Source: Hirschia sp964342355
GTDB taxonomy: Bacteria; Pseudomonadota; Alphaproteobacteria; Caulobacterales; Hyphomonadaceae
Reading direction: 5' to 3'
Assembly (NCBI GenBank): GCA_964342355.1
Contig: CAYFFG010000002.1
Span: 62,001 to 126,000, forward strand
DNA length: 64,000 nucleotides
Shown here piece after piece: positions 1 through 8,514 of the stretch. Made by a program: the position numbers and the translations under genes. Under the pieces are notes generated by a model that searched no databases, had not been told where the DNA came from, and saw only the letters and a program-made list of their open reading frames with translations. Positions within the stretch are counted from its first letter, which is position 1. The number at the start of each line of letters is the position of its first letter.

Positions 1-784
1 CCACCTTGTTCTTGACCACTTTCACCCGGGTCTGGTTACCGATCACTTCGTCACGGTCTTTCAACGCGCCGATACGGCGTATGTCCAACCGCACAGACGA
101 ATAGAATTTGAGCGCGTTACCGCCGGTTGTTGTCTCAGGCGAACCAAACATCACACCAATTTTCATCCGGATCTGGTTGATAAAGATCACCATACAGTTG
201 GAGCGTGAAATCGACCCTGTCAGCTTGCGCAACGCCTGGCTCATTAACCGCGCCTGAAGGCCCGGCAGGCTGTCGCCCATCTCACCTTCCAGCTCAGCGC
301 GTGGCGTCAGAGCCGCCACAGAGTCAATCACAAGCACATCCACAGCTCCGGACCGCACCAGCGTATCTGCAATCTCAAGCGCCTGCTCGCCAGTGTCCGG
401 TTGAGACACAAGCAGATCATCCAGATCAACACCCAGCTTGCCCGCATAAACCGGGTCCAGCGCATGCTCTGCGTCCACAAACGCAGCCACACCGCCATTT
501 TTCTGTGATTCAGCCAGACAATGCAGCGCCAGTGTGGTCTTACCGGAACTTTCAGGTCCGTAGATTTCGATAATGCGGCCCTTTGGCAAACCGCCAATAC
601 CAAGTGCGATATCAAGGCCCAGCGAACCGGTGGAGACCGCCTCAATGTCTAAAGACGCATCCTCGCCCAAACGCATAATCGAGCCCTTGCCGAAATTGCG
701 TTCAATCTGGCCCAGGGCGGTTTCAAGGGCTTTTTGCTTATCCATACCGGTATTTTCCACAAGCTGCAGGGAGGCGCGCGCCAT
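1..784 (-). CDS. recA: RecA recombinase, 5' part (cut by window edge)
   Basis: DNA recombinase that forms filaments on single-stranded DNA, carries out strand exchange and triggers LexA self-cleavage. The reverse strand reads MARASLQLVENTGMDKQKAL, then a Walker A motif GPESSGKT at residues 76-83 and the RecA core (FVDAEHALDP, VIDSVAALTPRAE, INQIRMKIGVMFGSPETTTG). About 261 residues are present; the C-terminal quarter lies beyond base 1. The ATG at 784 has an AAAAGGAG ribosome-binding site just upstream. The ORFs seen on the plus strand here are shadows. A LexA-box-like sequence lies about 100 bases upstream, which fits SOS control. Identification is secure. Confidence 0.97.
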   Translation of the reverse strand, partial: MARASLQLVENTGMDKQKALETALGQIERNFGKGSIMRLGEDASLDIEAVSTGSLGLDIALGIGGLPKGRIIEIYGPESSGKTTLALHCLAESQKNGGVAAFVDAEHALDPVYAGKLGVDLDDLLVSQPDTGEQALEIADTLVRSGAVDVLVIDSVAALTPRAELEGEMGDSLPGLQARLMSQALRKLTGSISRSNCMVIFINQIRMKIGVMFGSPETTTGGNALKFYSSVRLDIRRIGALKDRDEVIGNQTRVKVVKNKV

Positions 785-878
785 ATCCGAATCTCCTTTT
801 ATTTGTTGCACAAGGACCGCCGCCGAGCAACGCCCACAGCCCCTTGGGAATTTATTTTGTACCACAAATGTTTCACAA

Positions 879-893
879 GAACAAATAGAGAAT
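879..893 (-). promoter_or_regulatory. candidate LexA (SOS) box upstream of recA
   Basis: On the plus strand the bases read GAAC, seven bases, GAAT. The alphaproteobacterial LexA box is GAAC-N7-GAAC (GTTC-N7-GTTC on the other strand), so this matches seven of eight positions. It lies about 95 bases before the recA start, a sensible place for an operator. This is a pattern match only, in an A/T-rich stretch where chance matches are easy. Confidence 0.45.
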
Positions 894-928
894 ATACAAT
901 TTTTCAGAACAAACGATTTACCACAAAA

Positions 929-961
929 AAAACCCCGCTCCTGTCAAAAGAGCGGGGTTTT
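929..961 (-). terminator. intrinsic terminator of cckA
   Basis: A 12-bp perfect inverted repeat (AAAACCCCGCTC and GAGCGGGGTTTT) encloses a 9-base loop. On the minus strand it is followed by a run of T. It starts 27 bases after the cckA stop codon, so it should end the cckA transcript before recA. Confidence 0.9.
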
Positions 962-987
962 CAAATGCTTGCCGCAACGGGGTCGTT

Positions 988-3606
988 TTAAGCTGCTTCC
1001 GCCGCGTTCAATTCCTCTTTCACGCGTTCCGCCAGCTGGCGCAGCGTAAATGGTTTGGGTAGGAACGAAATTTCGCGTTCTTCATCCAATGTTTGCGCCA
1101 GATCGCGCTCTGCATATCCAGAGATAAACATGATCCGCGCGCCTTTCAGATAAGGCTTGGCCTCTTTTAACAGCGCCGGGCCGTCAATACCCGGCAACAC
1201 AACGTCAGAGATCAGAAGATCAATCTTGCCCGCATGGGCTTTGATAAGCTCAAGCGCTTCTTCTCCGTCGGCCGCCTCAACAACCTGATAGCCAAAGGTC
1301 GATAACAGGTGCGACGCCAGACCGCGCACGGCGTCCTCATCCTCAACCAGCATGATCCGGCCACGGCCGGCAAGGTCAGCCGGACGCCCTTTCTCAGCCA
1401 TTTCAGACGCGGCCGCGACTGCCTCGGCGTCCATAGCAGATTTTTCAGCAGATTTTTCGGCCTGCTCTTTTTCTTCTGGCTTAGGTGAGTAAGCAGGCAT
1501 GAAGATCTTGAACGTCGTGCCCTGGCCCACCTTAGAGACCGGATAGACATAACCGCCAGACTGTTTGACGATCCCGTAAACCGAGGCCAGACCCAGACCG
1601 GTGCCTTTGCCTGTTTCCTTGGTGGTAAAGAAGGGCTGGAAGATCTGATCGACAAGTTCCGGCGGAATGCCCGTACCGTTGTCGATCACTTCGATCAACA
1701 GATAGTCACCTTCCTGCACATGGTTGAACCCGTCTTTACGCGCAGACGCCGCATCCGCACGCGATGTTTTCACGATCAGCTCGCCGCCGCCGTTCTTCTC
1801 CAGCATGGCGTCCCGCGCATTCGTACACAGGTTGGTCAGCGCTGTTTCCAGCTGACCGCGGTCGGCTCGAATCTGTGGCAGGTCACGCCCATGCACAATG
1901 TCCAGCTTGATACGCTCGTCGATGATCTGGCGCAGCAGCACATAATAGCTGGACAACATTTCAGACGGGTCCAGCACTTCCTGACGGAAAGTCTGTTTAC
2001 GCGACCAGGCCAGCAACATGGAGATCATCTCCGCGCCACGCGCAGCCAGTTCATACATCTGCTTCAGGTCAAAGAAGGACGGATCGCCCGGCGGGTGCCG
2101 GATGAGTAGTTTGTCCGTGTTGAGCATGATGCCCTGAAGCAGATTGTTAAAGTCATGCGCGATACCGCCAGCCAGCTGACCAATCGCCTGCATTTTCTCG
2201 CCCTGCGCCAAACGCAGCTCCAACTGCTTTCGATCAGTGGTGTCGATGACATAAGCCGCCGCCGGACGTCCGCGACGGTCCAACGCGATAAAGACTTCAA
2301 CAGTCTTAGCGTCACGCGGATCCTTGATGGAGTCATTGGCAAGTTTAAGTTCCACAGCGCCATCCAGCGCTTTGGCCAGCGTTTGCGCCAATTCTTCCTG
2401 ACCGTCTTCTGCAATGAAAAGGTCCGCAAACCGCGCACCGGGTTGCGCTCGCGCTTCAGTCATGTCGCGCAGCGCCCGGTTAAGGTCCATCATGACGGCA
2501 GTTTCAACGCCGTCGCCTTCCAGCCGCACGACCCCAAATGGCGCATCAGAAAACATGGTGTCGTCGCCAATCACGGTTTCGCCGCGCGTCGATTTATCTT
2601 TAGCTCCTTCTTTCGCCACAGGCGGCTTTTCCGGGCTGTAAGACAGATGCACGACAGAACGCGACAATGAATCAGGGCCTTTGCCTGTCCATGACGTGGT
2701 CATCAATGCTGGCAACTCCACACCATTGCGGGCGCGAAGCACAACATCAGCACGCTGATGAGATCCGCCCCGCGTGTCTTTACGCATGAGCTTTAGACCT
2801 TCAGGGCGCATAATGTCGTCCATGCGCAATCCGCCCAGCTCATCTGGCAGGCCCAGCATTTTGCGAAGGCTCGAGTTGACATACACCACCCGGCCATCGC
2901 GACGAGCTGAGAAAAAGCCAACCGGCGCGTCTTCTACATAAAGCGCACGCGGATCAACGGCTGAACTGTCTCCAGCGCCAGCCTGCACGCGGCGCAAACG
3001 CCACAATGCGCGTGATTTGCCCAATGGGCCGACATCCGCGTCAAACTGAACCGGAGAATCGCTGTCGCCTAACATGACAGCAGGCAAAACTTCACGGCGC
3101 GCCGCACCCGACTTCACAGCTTTTGACAAACGATAGATCGGCGCCGCCAGGCCGGGGTTCGCGCCAAACAAACGGTCAACAGATGGGGTCTGACCGCTCT
3201 CGCCTGTCTCGTGCGCCTCAACTGACAAATCGATGTAAGCTTGGTTTGCCGCCACCACAGCGCCGCCACGCTCGGTCACCAGCGCAGGTTCGGCAATCGC
3301 ATCCAGCCAGGCAAATCCTTTTGAAGAAGCCTGTACGGCCTGTTCAGCCGCGCCACGCTCCGGGAACAAGCCAATGCGACGCCCCGCGCCCCGCAGAACC
3401 CATAACAGGAGCACCATGGCAAGACAGCCAAGCGCGATCAGGAGAATCGGCGCAGCCGGCCCGACTTTTTCCTGCCACGTTAGCGCCACGCCAGCAGCCC
3501 CGCCCGCAAGGATCACACACAGCCAGAATGCCGTCTGCAGGATATCCACCTTCTTAGGTGTTTCATCCTCATCATCATGGTTAATCAGGTCGTTCATATC
3601 AGACAT
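988..3606 (-). CDS. cckA: CckA hybrid sensor histidine kinase/phosphatase
   Basis: Cell-cycle kinase at the head of the CckA-ChpT-CtrA phosphorelay, located in the inner membrane. The 872 residues show two N-terminal transmembrane segments (about 22-45 and 50-74), then PAS-like sensor regions (about 90-450), a dimerisation/phosphoacceptor helix GGIAHDFNNLLQGI with His484, an ATPase domain with G-box motifs (DNGTGIPP, GKGTGLGLASVYGIV), an acidic/Ala linker and a C-terminal receiver domain with phosphoacceptor Asp801 in LLISDVVLPG. That architecture is diagnostic of CckA. It lies downstream of flhB-fliR-fliQ on the same strand, an order I recall from Caulobacter. It is separated from flhB by 78 bases and followed by a strong terminator. 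Identification is confident. Confidence 0.95.
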   Translation of the reverse strand: MSDMNDLINHDDEDETPKKVDILQTAFWLCVILAGGAAGVALTWQEKVGPAAPILLIALGCLAMVLLLWVLRGAGRRIGLFPERGAAEQAVQASSKGFAWLDAIAEPALVTERGGAVVAANQAYIDLSVEAHETGESGQTPSVDRLFGANPGLAAPIYRLSKAVKSGAARREVLPAVMLGDSDSPVQFDADVGPLGKSRALWRLRRVQAGAGDSSAVDPRALYVEDAPVGFFSARRDGRVVYVNSSLRKMLGLPDELGGLRMDDIMRPEGLKLMRKDTRGGSHQRADVVLRARNGVELPALMTTSWTGKGPDSLSRSVVHLSYSPEKPPVAKEGAKDKSTRGETVIGDDTMFSDAPFGVVRLEGDGVETAVMMDLNRALRDMTEARAQPGARFADLFIAEDGQEELAQTLAKALDGAVELKLANDSIKDPRDAKTVEVFIALDRRGRPAAAYVIDTTDRKQLELRLAQGEKMQAIGQLAGGIAHDFNNLLQGIMLNTDKLLIRHPPGDPSFFDLKQMYELAARGAEMISMLLAWSRKQTFRQEVLDPSEMLSSYYVLLRQIIDERIKLDIVHGRDLPQIRADRGQLETALTNLCTNARDAMLEKNGGGELIVKTSRADAASARKDGFNHVQEGDYLLIEVIDNGTGIPPELVDQIFQPFFTTKETGKGTGLGLASVYGIVKQSGGYVYPVSKVGQGTTFKIFMPAYSPKPEEKEQAEKSAEKSAMDAEAVAAASEMAEKGRPADLAGRGRIMLVEDEDAVRGLASHLLSTFGYQVVEAADGEEALELIKAHAGKIDLLISDVVLPGIDGPALLKEAKPYLKGARIMFISGYAERDLAQTLDEEREISFLPKPFTLRQLAERVKEELNAAEAA

Positions 3607-3684
3607 AGCGGCTCAATCCGTAATTCATCACGACAATTGTGCCGTGATTCGGGCGATTTGGGCTTGCGGCGGTTTTATCAAGCG

Positions 3685-4755
3685 TCATCTGCGCTTTTTC
3701 TCCGCCGTATTCATAACGAAGCCGATCACTTTTGCGACGGCTTCGAAGTGTTCTCGTGGAATTATCTCATCAAGTTCTGCGTTCGCATAGAGCGCACGCG
3801 CCAAAGGCGGGTTTTCCACAAGCGGCACATCCGATTCCTTGGCTTTCACCCTGATGCGCATGGCCAGTTCATCCACACCTTTTGCGACCACAACAGGCGC
3901 TGCCATGGTGTCTGCGTCAAACTTAAGCGCGACTGAATAGTGGGTCGGGTTGGTGACAACGACTGTCGCATCAGGAACGGCAGAAATCATGCGCTGACGT
4001 GACCGCTCCTGACGAACCTGGCGCAAACGCGCCTTGATCATCGGGTCACCTTCAGTCTGTTTGGTTTCCTGCTTGATGTCTTCACGCGACATCCGCATTT
4101 TTTTCATGTGGTTCTGCTTCTGGAAGATAAAGTCGATCACGGCGATTAAACCGACCACCACAAGAGACGCCAAAAACAGTCCGCTAGCCGTCTCATGCAG
4201 CAAGCCCGGTAAAGCCGCCACATCCATCTCGCCTGCTTTGATTAACACATGCCGGTTCGGCCATACCGCGACAAAAACAGCCGCCGCCGCCGCTAACAAC
4301 TTCAACACAGCCTTCACAAGGTTCATCAGCCCTTGCATGCTGAAGATGCGTTTCACGCCACTGATCGGGGATAGCTTTGACAGTTTCGGCTTGATCTTTT
4401 CCGCTGTCCACAACGGCATGGACTGAACCAGGTGCCCGATCAGTCCAAAAATAATCAGCATCGAGAAAATGATGCCCAAGGGCAGCGCAAGTTCAGAAAT
4501 CAGGTCGCTCATCAAGCGTACCGCGCCACCATCCGCCAGACTGAAATCATGCGGATGGTCCAGCAACATCGTCAATGGACGCCCAATGGATCCGGCAAGC
4601 GGTTTGGCCGCAGCCAAAAGCGCTGCAGCGCCCAGCAGGATAAACCATACCGGCACGTCCTGACTTTTGGCGATGTCACCTTTTTTGCGGGCGTCGGCTA
4701 ATCGTTTCGGGGTGGGTTCTTCGGTCTTCTGGGACTCGTCCTGGTCGTCCGCCAT
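3685..4755 (-). CDS. flhB: FlhB flagellar type III export switch protein
   Basis: Membrane protein of the flagellar export gate that switches substrate class from rod/hook to filament. The 356 residues begin with the typical charged start MADDQDESQKTEEPTPKRL, have four hydrophobic segments in the N-terminal half, then the cytoplasmic FlhBC domain with the self-cleavage motif NPTH. Cleavage falls between Asn269 and Pro270, the same numbering as in the Salmonella protein. An AGGAGG ribosome-binding site precedes the ATG. It follows fliR by 16 bases and is probably the last flagellar gene of a fliQ-fliR-flhB operon; cckA may be read through from it. Confidence 0.97.
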   Translation of the reverse strand: MADDQDESQKTEEPTPKRLADARKKGDIAKSQDVPVWFILLGAAALLAAAKPLAGSIGRPLTMLLDHPHDFSLADGGAVRLMSDLISELALPLGIIFSMLIIFGLIGHLVQSMPLWTAEKIKPKLSKLSPISGVKRIFSMQGLMNLVKAVLKLLAAAAAVFVAVWPNRHVLIKAGEMDVAALPGLLHETASGLFLASLVVVGLIAVIDFIFQKQNHMKKMRMSREDIKQETKQTEGDPMIKARLRQVRQERSRQRMISAVPDATVVVTNPTHYSVALKFDADTMAAPVVVAKGVDELAMRIRVKAKESDVPLVENPPLARALYANAELDEIIPREHFEAVAKVIGFVMNTAEKKRR

Positions 4756-4771
4756 TTGCGCCTCCTAGACG

Positions 4772-5527
4772 TTAATAAGGCCCCTGAAGCGATGCGTACC
4801 GCTTCAGCGCCTCAATCCAGGCCAGCAGTCCGCCGCCCAGTACGATTGCCAGAATAACCATGCCCATATGCACCTGTGTGGGCATGGCGATGAAAAAGAT
4901 CTGCACTTGTGGAATGAGTCGGGCCACAAGGCCCAGCGACAAGTTAAACACCAGAGCAAAAACAAGGATTGGCGCAGCAATCTGAAGCCCAAGCTTGAAT
5001 GCTTTCGACATCGAAGCCAGCTCCCACTCGGCTATGTCGCCGATATACATAGGCGTGCCCGGCGGAAACATCTGATAACTGTCGGCTGTCGCCTGAATCA
5101 TGTCACGATGAATGCCTGTCGCCATGATGAGCACCAACGCCACCATGGACAAAAACAAAGCGACGATCGCCCCGGATTCTCCGCTCACAGGGTTAAACTG
5201 TTGCGCAGCCGCCAATCCGGAGAACAACGCAATCATCTGACCCGCCACCTGCAGCGCGCTCATGAAAAGACGCGCACCAGCGCCAAACATCAGACCAATC
5301 AGTACTTCGCCAATGATAATCAGCGCCGCGTCGCCAAAAGCAGCCGGCGCTTGTGGCGTTTTCTCTGCGAGGACCGGCGCGAGAACCATTGTCACCAGCA
5401 CAGCGATCGTCAGTCGGAAAGTGGTCGGAACGCTCGTTTCTCCAACTCCCGGCGCCAGCATCAGCACGGTGCCTATGCGGCAGAACAGCAAAGCGCCCAC
5501 CCATGCGTATGTGACGATAAAATCCAT
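4772..5527 (-). CDS. fliR: FliR flagellar export gate protein
   Basis: Integral membrane component of the flagellar export gate, which assembles with FliP and FliQ. The 251 residues hold about six hydrophobic segments. The family's start (FIVTYAWVGALLFCRIGTVLMLAPG), a conserved GEVLIGLMFGAGARLFMSAL region and a PVSGESGAIV loop are visible. The length is typical. It begins three bases after the fliQ stop codon and ends 16 bases before flhB, so the three genes are almost certainly co-transcribed and translationally linked. Confidence 0.95.
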   Translation of the reverse strand: MDFIVTYAWVGALLFCRIGTVLMLAPGVGETSVPTTFRLTIAVLVTMVLAPVLAEKTPQAPAAFGDAALIIIGEVLIGLMFGAGARLFMSALQVAGQMIALFSGLAAAQQFNPVSGESGAIVALFLSMVALVLIMATGIHRDMIQATADSYQMFPPGTPMYIGDIAEWELASMSKAFKLGLQIAAPILVFALVFNLSLGLVARLIPQVQIFFIAMPTQVHMGMVILAIVLGGGLLAWIEALKRYASLQGPY

Positions 5528-5530
5528 CGT

Positions 5531-5794
5531 TTAATAGTCCGCGATCTTCTCAAAGATCATGTCGGAAAACTCAGCTAGCGTGGCTCCCATCAGCGGTAAA
5601 AACAAAAGGAGCGTTAGAAAAATCACGATGATCTTTGGCACAAACACAAGTGTCATTTCCTGGACTTGTGTGAGCGCCTGGAAGAGCGCGATCACCAAAC
5701 CAATAACCAGACCCGCCACCATTACCGGCGTCGCCATGGCCACAGTGGCCCATAACGCGTCCCTTCCAAGGTCTAAAACCTCTGCGCCGTCCAT
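5531..5794 (-). CDS. fliQ: FliQ flagellar export gate protein
   Basis: Small export gate subunit with two transmembrane hairpin helices. From the start chosen here it has 87 residues, beginning MDGAEVLDLGRDALWATV; the motif ALFQALTQVQEMTL and the terminal segment are typical. The open frame extends seven codons upstream to an ATG at 5815, but that would give an unusually long N-terminus. The ATG at 5794 is preceded by a GAGG sequence at good spacing, so it is preferred. It is the first gene of fliQ-fliR-flhB. Confidence 0.93.
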   Translation of the reverse strand: MDGAEVLDLGRDALWATVAMATPVMVAGLVIGLVIALFQALTQVQEMTLVFVPKIIVIFLTLLLFLPLMGATLAEFSDMIFEKIADY

Positions 5795-5830
5795 CGCCAA
5801 CCTCATTTCGCGCAAATTAGATATTCGCCG

Positions 5831-5856
5831 TTAACTAATGGTCAAAAAAGGTTAAC
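5831..5856 (-). promoter_or_regulatory. candidate CtrA-binding region upstream of fliQ
   Basis: This 26-bp stretch has TTAAC at both ends and, on the minus strand, TTAACC followed six bases later by TTGACCAT, one mismatch from the CtrA half-site TTAACCAT. The ideal CtrA box is TTAA-N7-TTAAC, so the spacing is one base short. It lies 37-62 bases before the fliQ start. In Caulobacter, early flagellar operons of this type are CtrA-activated. Assignment is tentative. Confidence 0.3.
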
Positions 5857-6127
5857 AAAAGCCTGCGATTATATGTAATTTGCAGTCACATCAGTGACAT
5901 TGGGAAACTCATCCACCCTCGAAAAACAAGGATATCCCGCAGGTAACGCACCATTTATCAGCGAGATAGCGCACTTAACGATTAAAACTGCATGCTGTTA
6001 CTTTGAAGTGTCGATGGAATTAGCTATTGGGTAAACAGCAGACAAAAGAACGGCGACCATTCCTGGGGGAACGCCACAAGCGGCGTTTATATGTTCGTCG
6101 CTCCAAATAGAGGACGCATAGAACACT
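5857..6127. other. intergenic region between fliQ and the acidic repeat protein
   Basis: The gap between the divergent fliQ and acidic-repeat genes totals about 330 bases. Apart from the CtrA-like region just before fliQ, I see no RNA gene, terminator or credible ORF in it. It should contain the promoters of both divergent transcripts. A GAGGAC sequence about 13 bases before 6128 may be the ribosome-binding site of the rightward gene. Confidence 0.6.
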
Positions 6128-8449
6128 ATGGTTAGAGCGATCCAACTCTTACTTGGTCTGGCGCTGACAAGCGCTGGCGGCTGGCTGTTATGGCTTCGAA
6201 AGGATGCGCCTGGTGGTGTGTTCAATGTCGAAGACACCACCACTTTGTGGATGGTGGCGCTTGGCCTTGTGCTTGGATTGTTTGGTCTTGTCTTTCTGTT
6301 AATGGGCTTTTCGCCGCGCGCCAAAGTGGAAAAGATCAATTGGCGCTATCCTGACGCCCAGGCCAATGACATCGCCTTGATGAAGGATGATGAAAGCCCG
6401 GTTCACGGTGACGGCAAATCTCCCTCCTGGCTCCAACAACCTACTGGCAGCGCGTTTACGGACCCACATGGCGACGCCGGCAAATCCGGCCAATCCGCAG
6501 CGTCAAAGCCAACGGCGGACGTGATGGGTATTGGCGCAGCCAACCTTGCTGTTCCAGAAACACCTGCGCCAACGAACCCAACGGCAAATCCTCCGGAAGA
6601 ATTCCCCAACTATAATCGTGAGGAATCGCCAACAGAGCGTCCGCGTTTTGGACCATCTGGTTTTGAAGAGGCATCCGAGATAAAGTCTGAGGGACCAAAT
6701 CTGACATTGGTTGAGCCAGCTCAATCCACGCCTGAAAACGTTGTCGAGCCCGCTCCGGATGCGGATGAAGAAGATGCGCCAAACCTTGAAGAGATGGCGC
6801 AGGAAGCAGCCCTTGCAAGTTTTGATGATGACGACATTGAGAAAATTGCCTCTGAGGCCGCGCCGACTGAAAATGACGTAGAAGATGCATTCGAAAAACA
6901 GCTAAGCGCCATTGTCGCCCCTGAAGAAACCGTCGCGGCAAAAGAGGAAGACTCGCCAGCAATCGCACCGGTCTACGTTGCGCCCACCGAAGCGGACGTG
7001 GCTGAAACGAACGCCGAACTGGAAGATCCATTCTCGGCCGCAGCTGACGCGCAAACAACAGAAACAGCCGACGAACTGCCGACACTTGATGATCTGCCGG
7101 AACTGGAAACAGCGCCTCAAGAGGCTGAAGACACGCTGGAAGTTCCAGCAGAAACACAAGCTGAAACCGTTGAAGACCTTCCGTCGCTAGACGATCTGCC
7201 TGAGTTGGAAACGGCCCCTCAAGAGGCCGAAACACTCCCTGAAGACTTACCAGAAGAACCACCTGTAGAAGCCCGGGAAGACACACCGTTAGACCTTCCC
7301 GAAGACCTACCGGATGACCTGCCGTCTTTAGACGAGTTGCCGGAGTTTGAAACAGCGTCCGCAGAGGCCGAAACACTACCAGAGGATCTGCCAGAAGACC
7401 CACCCCAAGAGACCCTGGAAGAGCCACAGGAAGACACAACCCAAGAAATGGCGGACGAACTGCCAGTGCTTGACGATCTGGCTGCTCTGGAAACCGCCCC
7501 AACTGAAGCGACCCAAAGTCTTGAAACTGCGCCAGACGAGCCCTTGGAAATCGTGGAAGACGTTACCGAAGAGACTGCTGACGAACTTCCCTCTCTTGAT
7601 GATCTTCCAGAACTTGAAATTGGCCCGAGTGAAACAGAAACACTGCCAGAAGACTTACCGGAAGAACCACCTGCAGAGACACTGGAAGAGACACCAGAAA
7701 ACCTACCGGATGAATTACCTGAACTAGATGAGCTTCCAGAGCTGGAAACAGCTCTTTCGGCAGCAGACGAGCTACCAGAAAAATTACCTGAAGCAGCTGA
7801 TGAACTGCCATCGCTTGATGACCTCGCTGAACTGGAAACAACGCCAGCAGAAGCAGAAACACTACCAGAAAACTTACCGGAAGACGCCCCTGTAGAGACC
7901 CTGGAAGACACACCAGACGAACCACACGAAGACGCACCGGTGGAAACCGCAGACGACCTGCCGACACTGGATGATTTGCCCGAACTGGAAACACCCGCTT
8001 TAGAGCCTGAAATCGTTGAAGAACCAACGCCAGAGCCAGCTAAAATGGACATGTCCGCATTAGCCGCGGGTGCGATGAGCGGTCCTGCTCCAGGCGAGCA
8101 AATTTCAGATGTTGAAACTGCGCCAACACCTGTTGCGCCCGCACCAATGTCCGAAGACATTTCTCACGGCCGTTTGCAACCCATTCGTGATGCGCTGAAC
8201 GCTGGTCAACTTGATGAAGCCGACGCATTACTCGCCAGAATCAGACGCGATCTGGTGACAGAGGGTGACGAAAACACAGCCGAACTTGCTGAACTAACAG
8301 GATTGGCCGGCGATCATGCTGACGCGTGTGGCCGTCCTGGCGGCGCAAAATGGTTGTGGCGTCTGGCGATGCAACGCTTTGGCGAAGCAGATGCGCTCGA
8401 CACACCAGCCGCTAACCGCGTATCAGAAAAATTACGCACCTCAGGATAA
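6128..8449 (+). CDS. membrane-anchored acidic repeat protein, function unknown
   Basis: I do not recognise this 773-residue protein. The N-terminus has two hydrophobic segments (about 4-23 and 36-60), compatible with a membrane hairpin. Residues 65-315 are low-complexity and acidic. Residues about 316-636 form eight imperfect repeats, each starting ELPSLDDLPELE and running on in an ETLPEDLPEEPPxE pattern. The last ~100 residues differ: a helical, Arg/Ala/Leu-rich segment (GRLQPIRDALNAGQLDEADALLARIRRDL) that could be a small TPR-like or protein-binding domain. The topology probably leaves a long negatively charged cytoplasmic tail. Codon use matches neighbouring genes. It stands alone between fliQ and terC. 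Confidence 0.85.
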   Translation: MVRAIQLLLGLALTSAGGWLLWLRKDAPGGVFNVEDTTTLWMVALGLVLGLFGLVFLLMGFSPRAKVEKINWRYPDAQANDIALMKDDESPVHGDGKSPSWLQQPTGSAFTDPHGDAGKSGQSAASKPTADVMGIGAANLAVPETPAPTNPTANPPEEFPNYNREESPTERPRFGPSGFEEASEIKSEGPNLTLVEPAQSTPENVVEPAPDADEEDAPNLEEMAQEAALASFDDDDIEKIASEAAPTENDVEDAFEKQLSAIVAPEETVAAKEEDSPAIAPVYVAPTEADVAETNAELEDPFSAAADAQTTETADELPTLDDLPELETAPQEAEDTLEVPAETQAETVEDLPSLDDLPELETAPQEAETLPEDLPEEPPVEAREDTPLDLPEDLPDDLPSLDELPEFETASAEAETLPEDLPEDPPQETLEEPQEDTTQEMADELPVLDDLAALETAPTEATQSLETAPDEPLEIVEDVTEETADELPSLDDLPELEIGPSETETLPEDLPEEPPAETLEETPENLPDELPELDELPELETALSAADELPEKLPEAADELPSLDDLAELETTPAEAETLPENLPEDAPVETLEDTPDEPHEDAPVETADDLPTLDDLPELETPALEPEIVEEPTPEPAKMDMSALAAGAMSGPAPGEQISDVETAPTPVAPAPMSEDISHGRLQPIRDALNAGQLDEADALLARIRRDLVTEGDENTAELAELTGLAGDHADACGRPGGAKWLWRLAMQRFGEADALDTPAANRVSEKLRTSG
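7073..8038 (+). repeat. coding tandem repeats in the acidic protein (8 units)
   Basis: Eight divergent tandem units of roughly 30-50 codons encode the core LPxLDDLPELE, mostly followed by LPEDLPEEPP-like text. Counting the core motif gives starts near 7073, 7178, 7319, 7460, 7577, 7712, 7802 and 7955. Units vary in length and have accumulated many synonymous changes, so this is an old in-frame protein repeat and not a fresh DNA duplication or CRISPR array. Confidence 0.85.
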
Positions 8450-8514
8450 ACTTATCCTCGGGTACTGTTTCTGCCGCATAATCATAAACGTCGTCGATTA
8501 GGGGATGGATCGAA

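Noticed and set aside
4868..5578. 236-codon plus-strand ORF
   Set aside because: Antisense to fliR and fliQ; Arg/His-rich shadow composition.
7073..8038. Repeated DNA that could suggest a CRISPR or satellite array
   Set aside because: Repeats are in frame, variable in length and encode protein repeats; there are no uniform spacers.
7219..8160. Long minus-strand ORF (313 codons, Ser/Gly-rich) and another at 6456-7502
   Set aside because: Both are antisense shadows of the acidic repeat gene; their composition mirrors its Glu/Pro/Leu codons and they have no start signal or family match.
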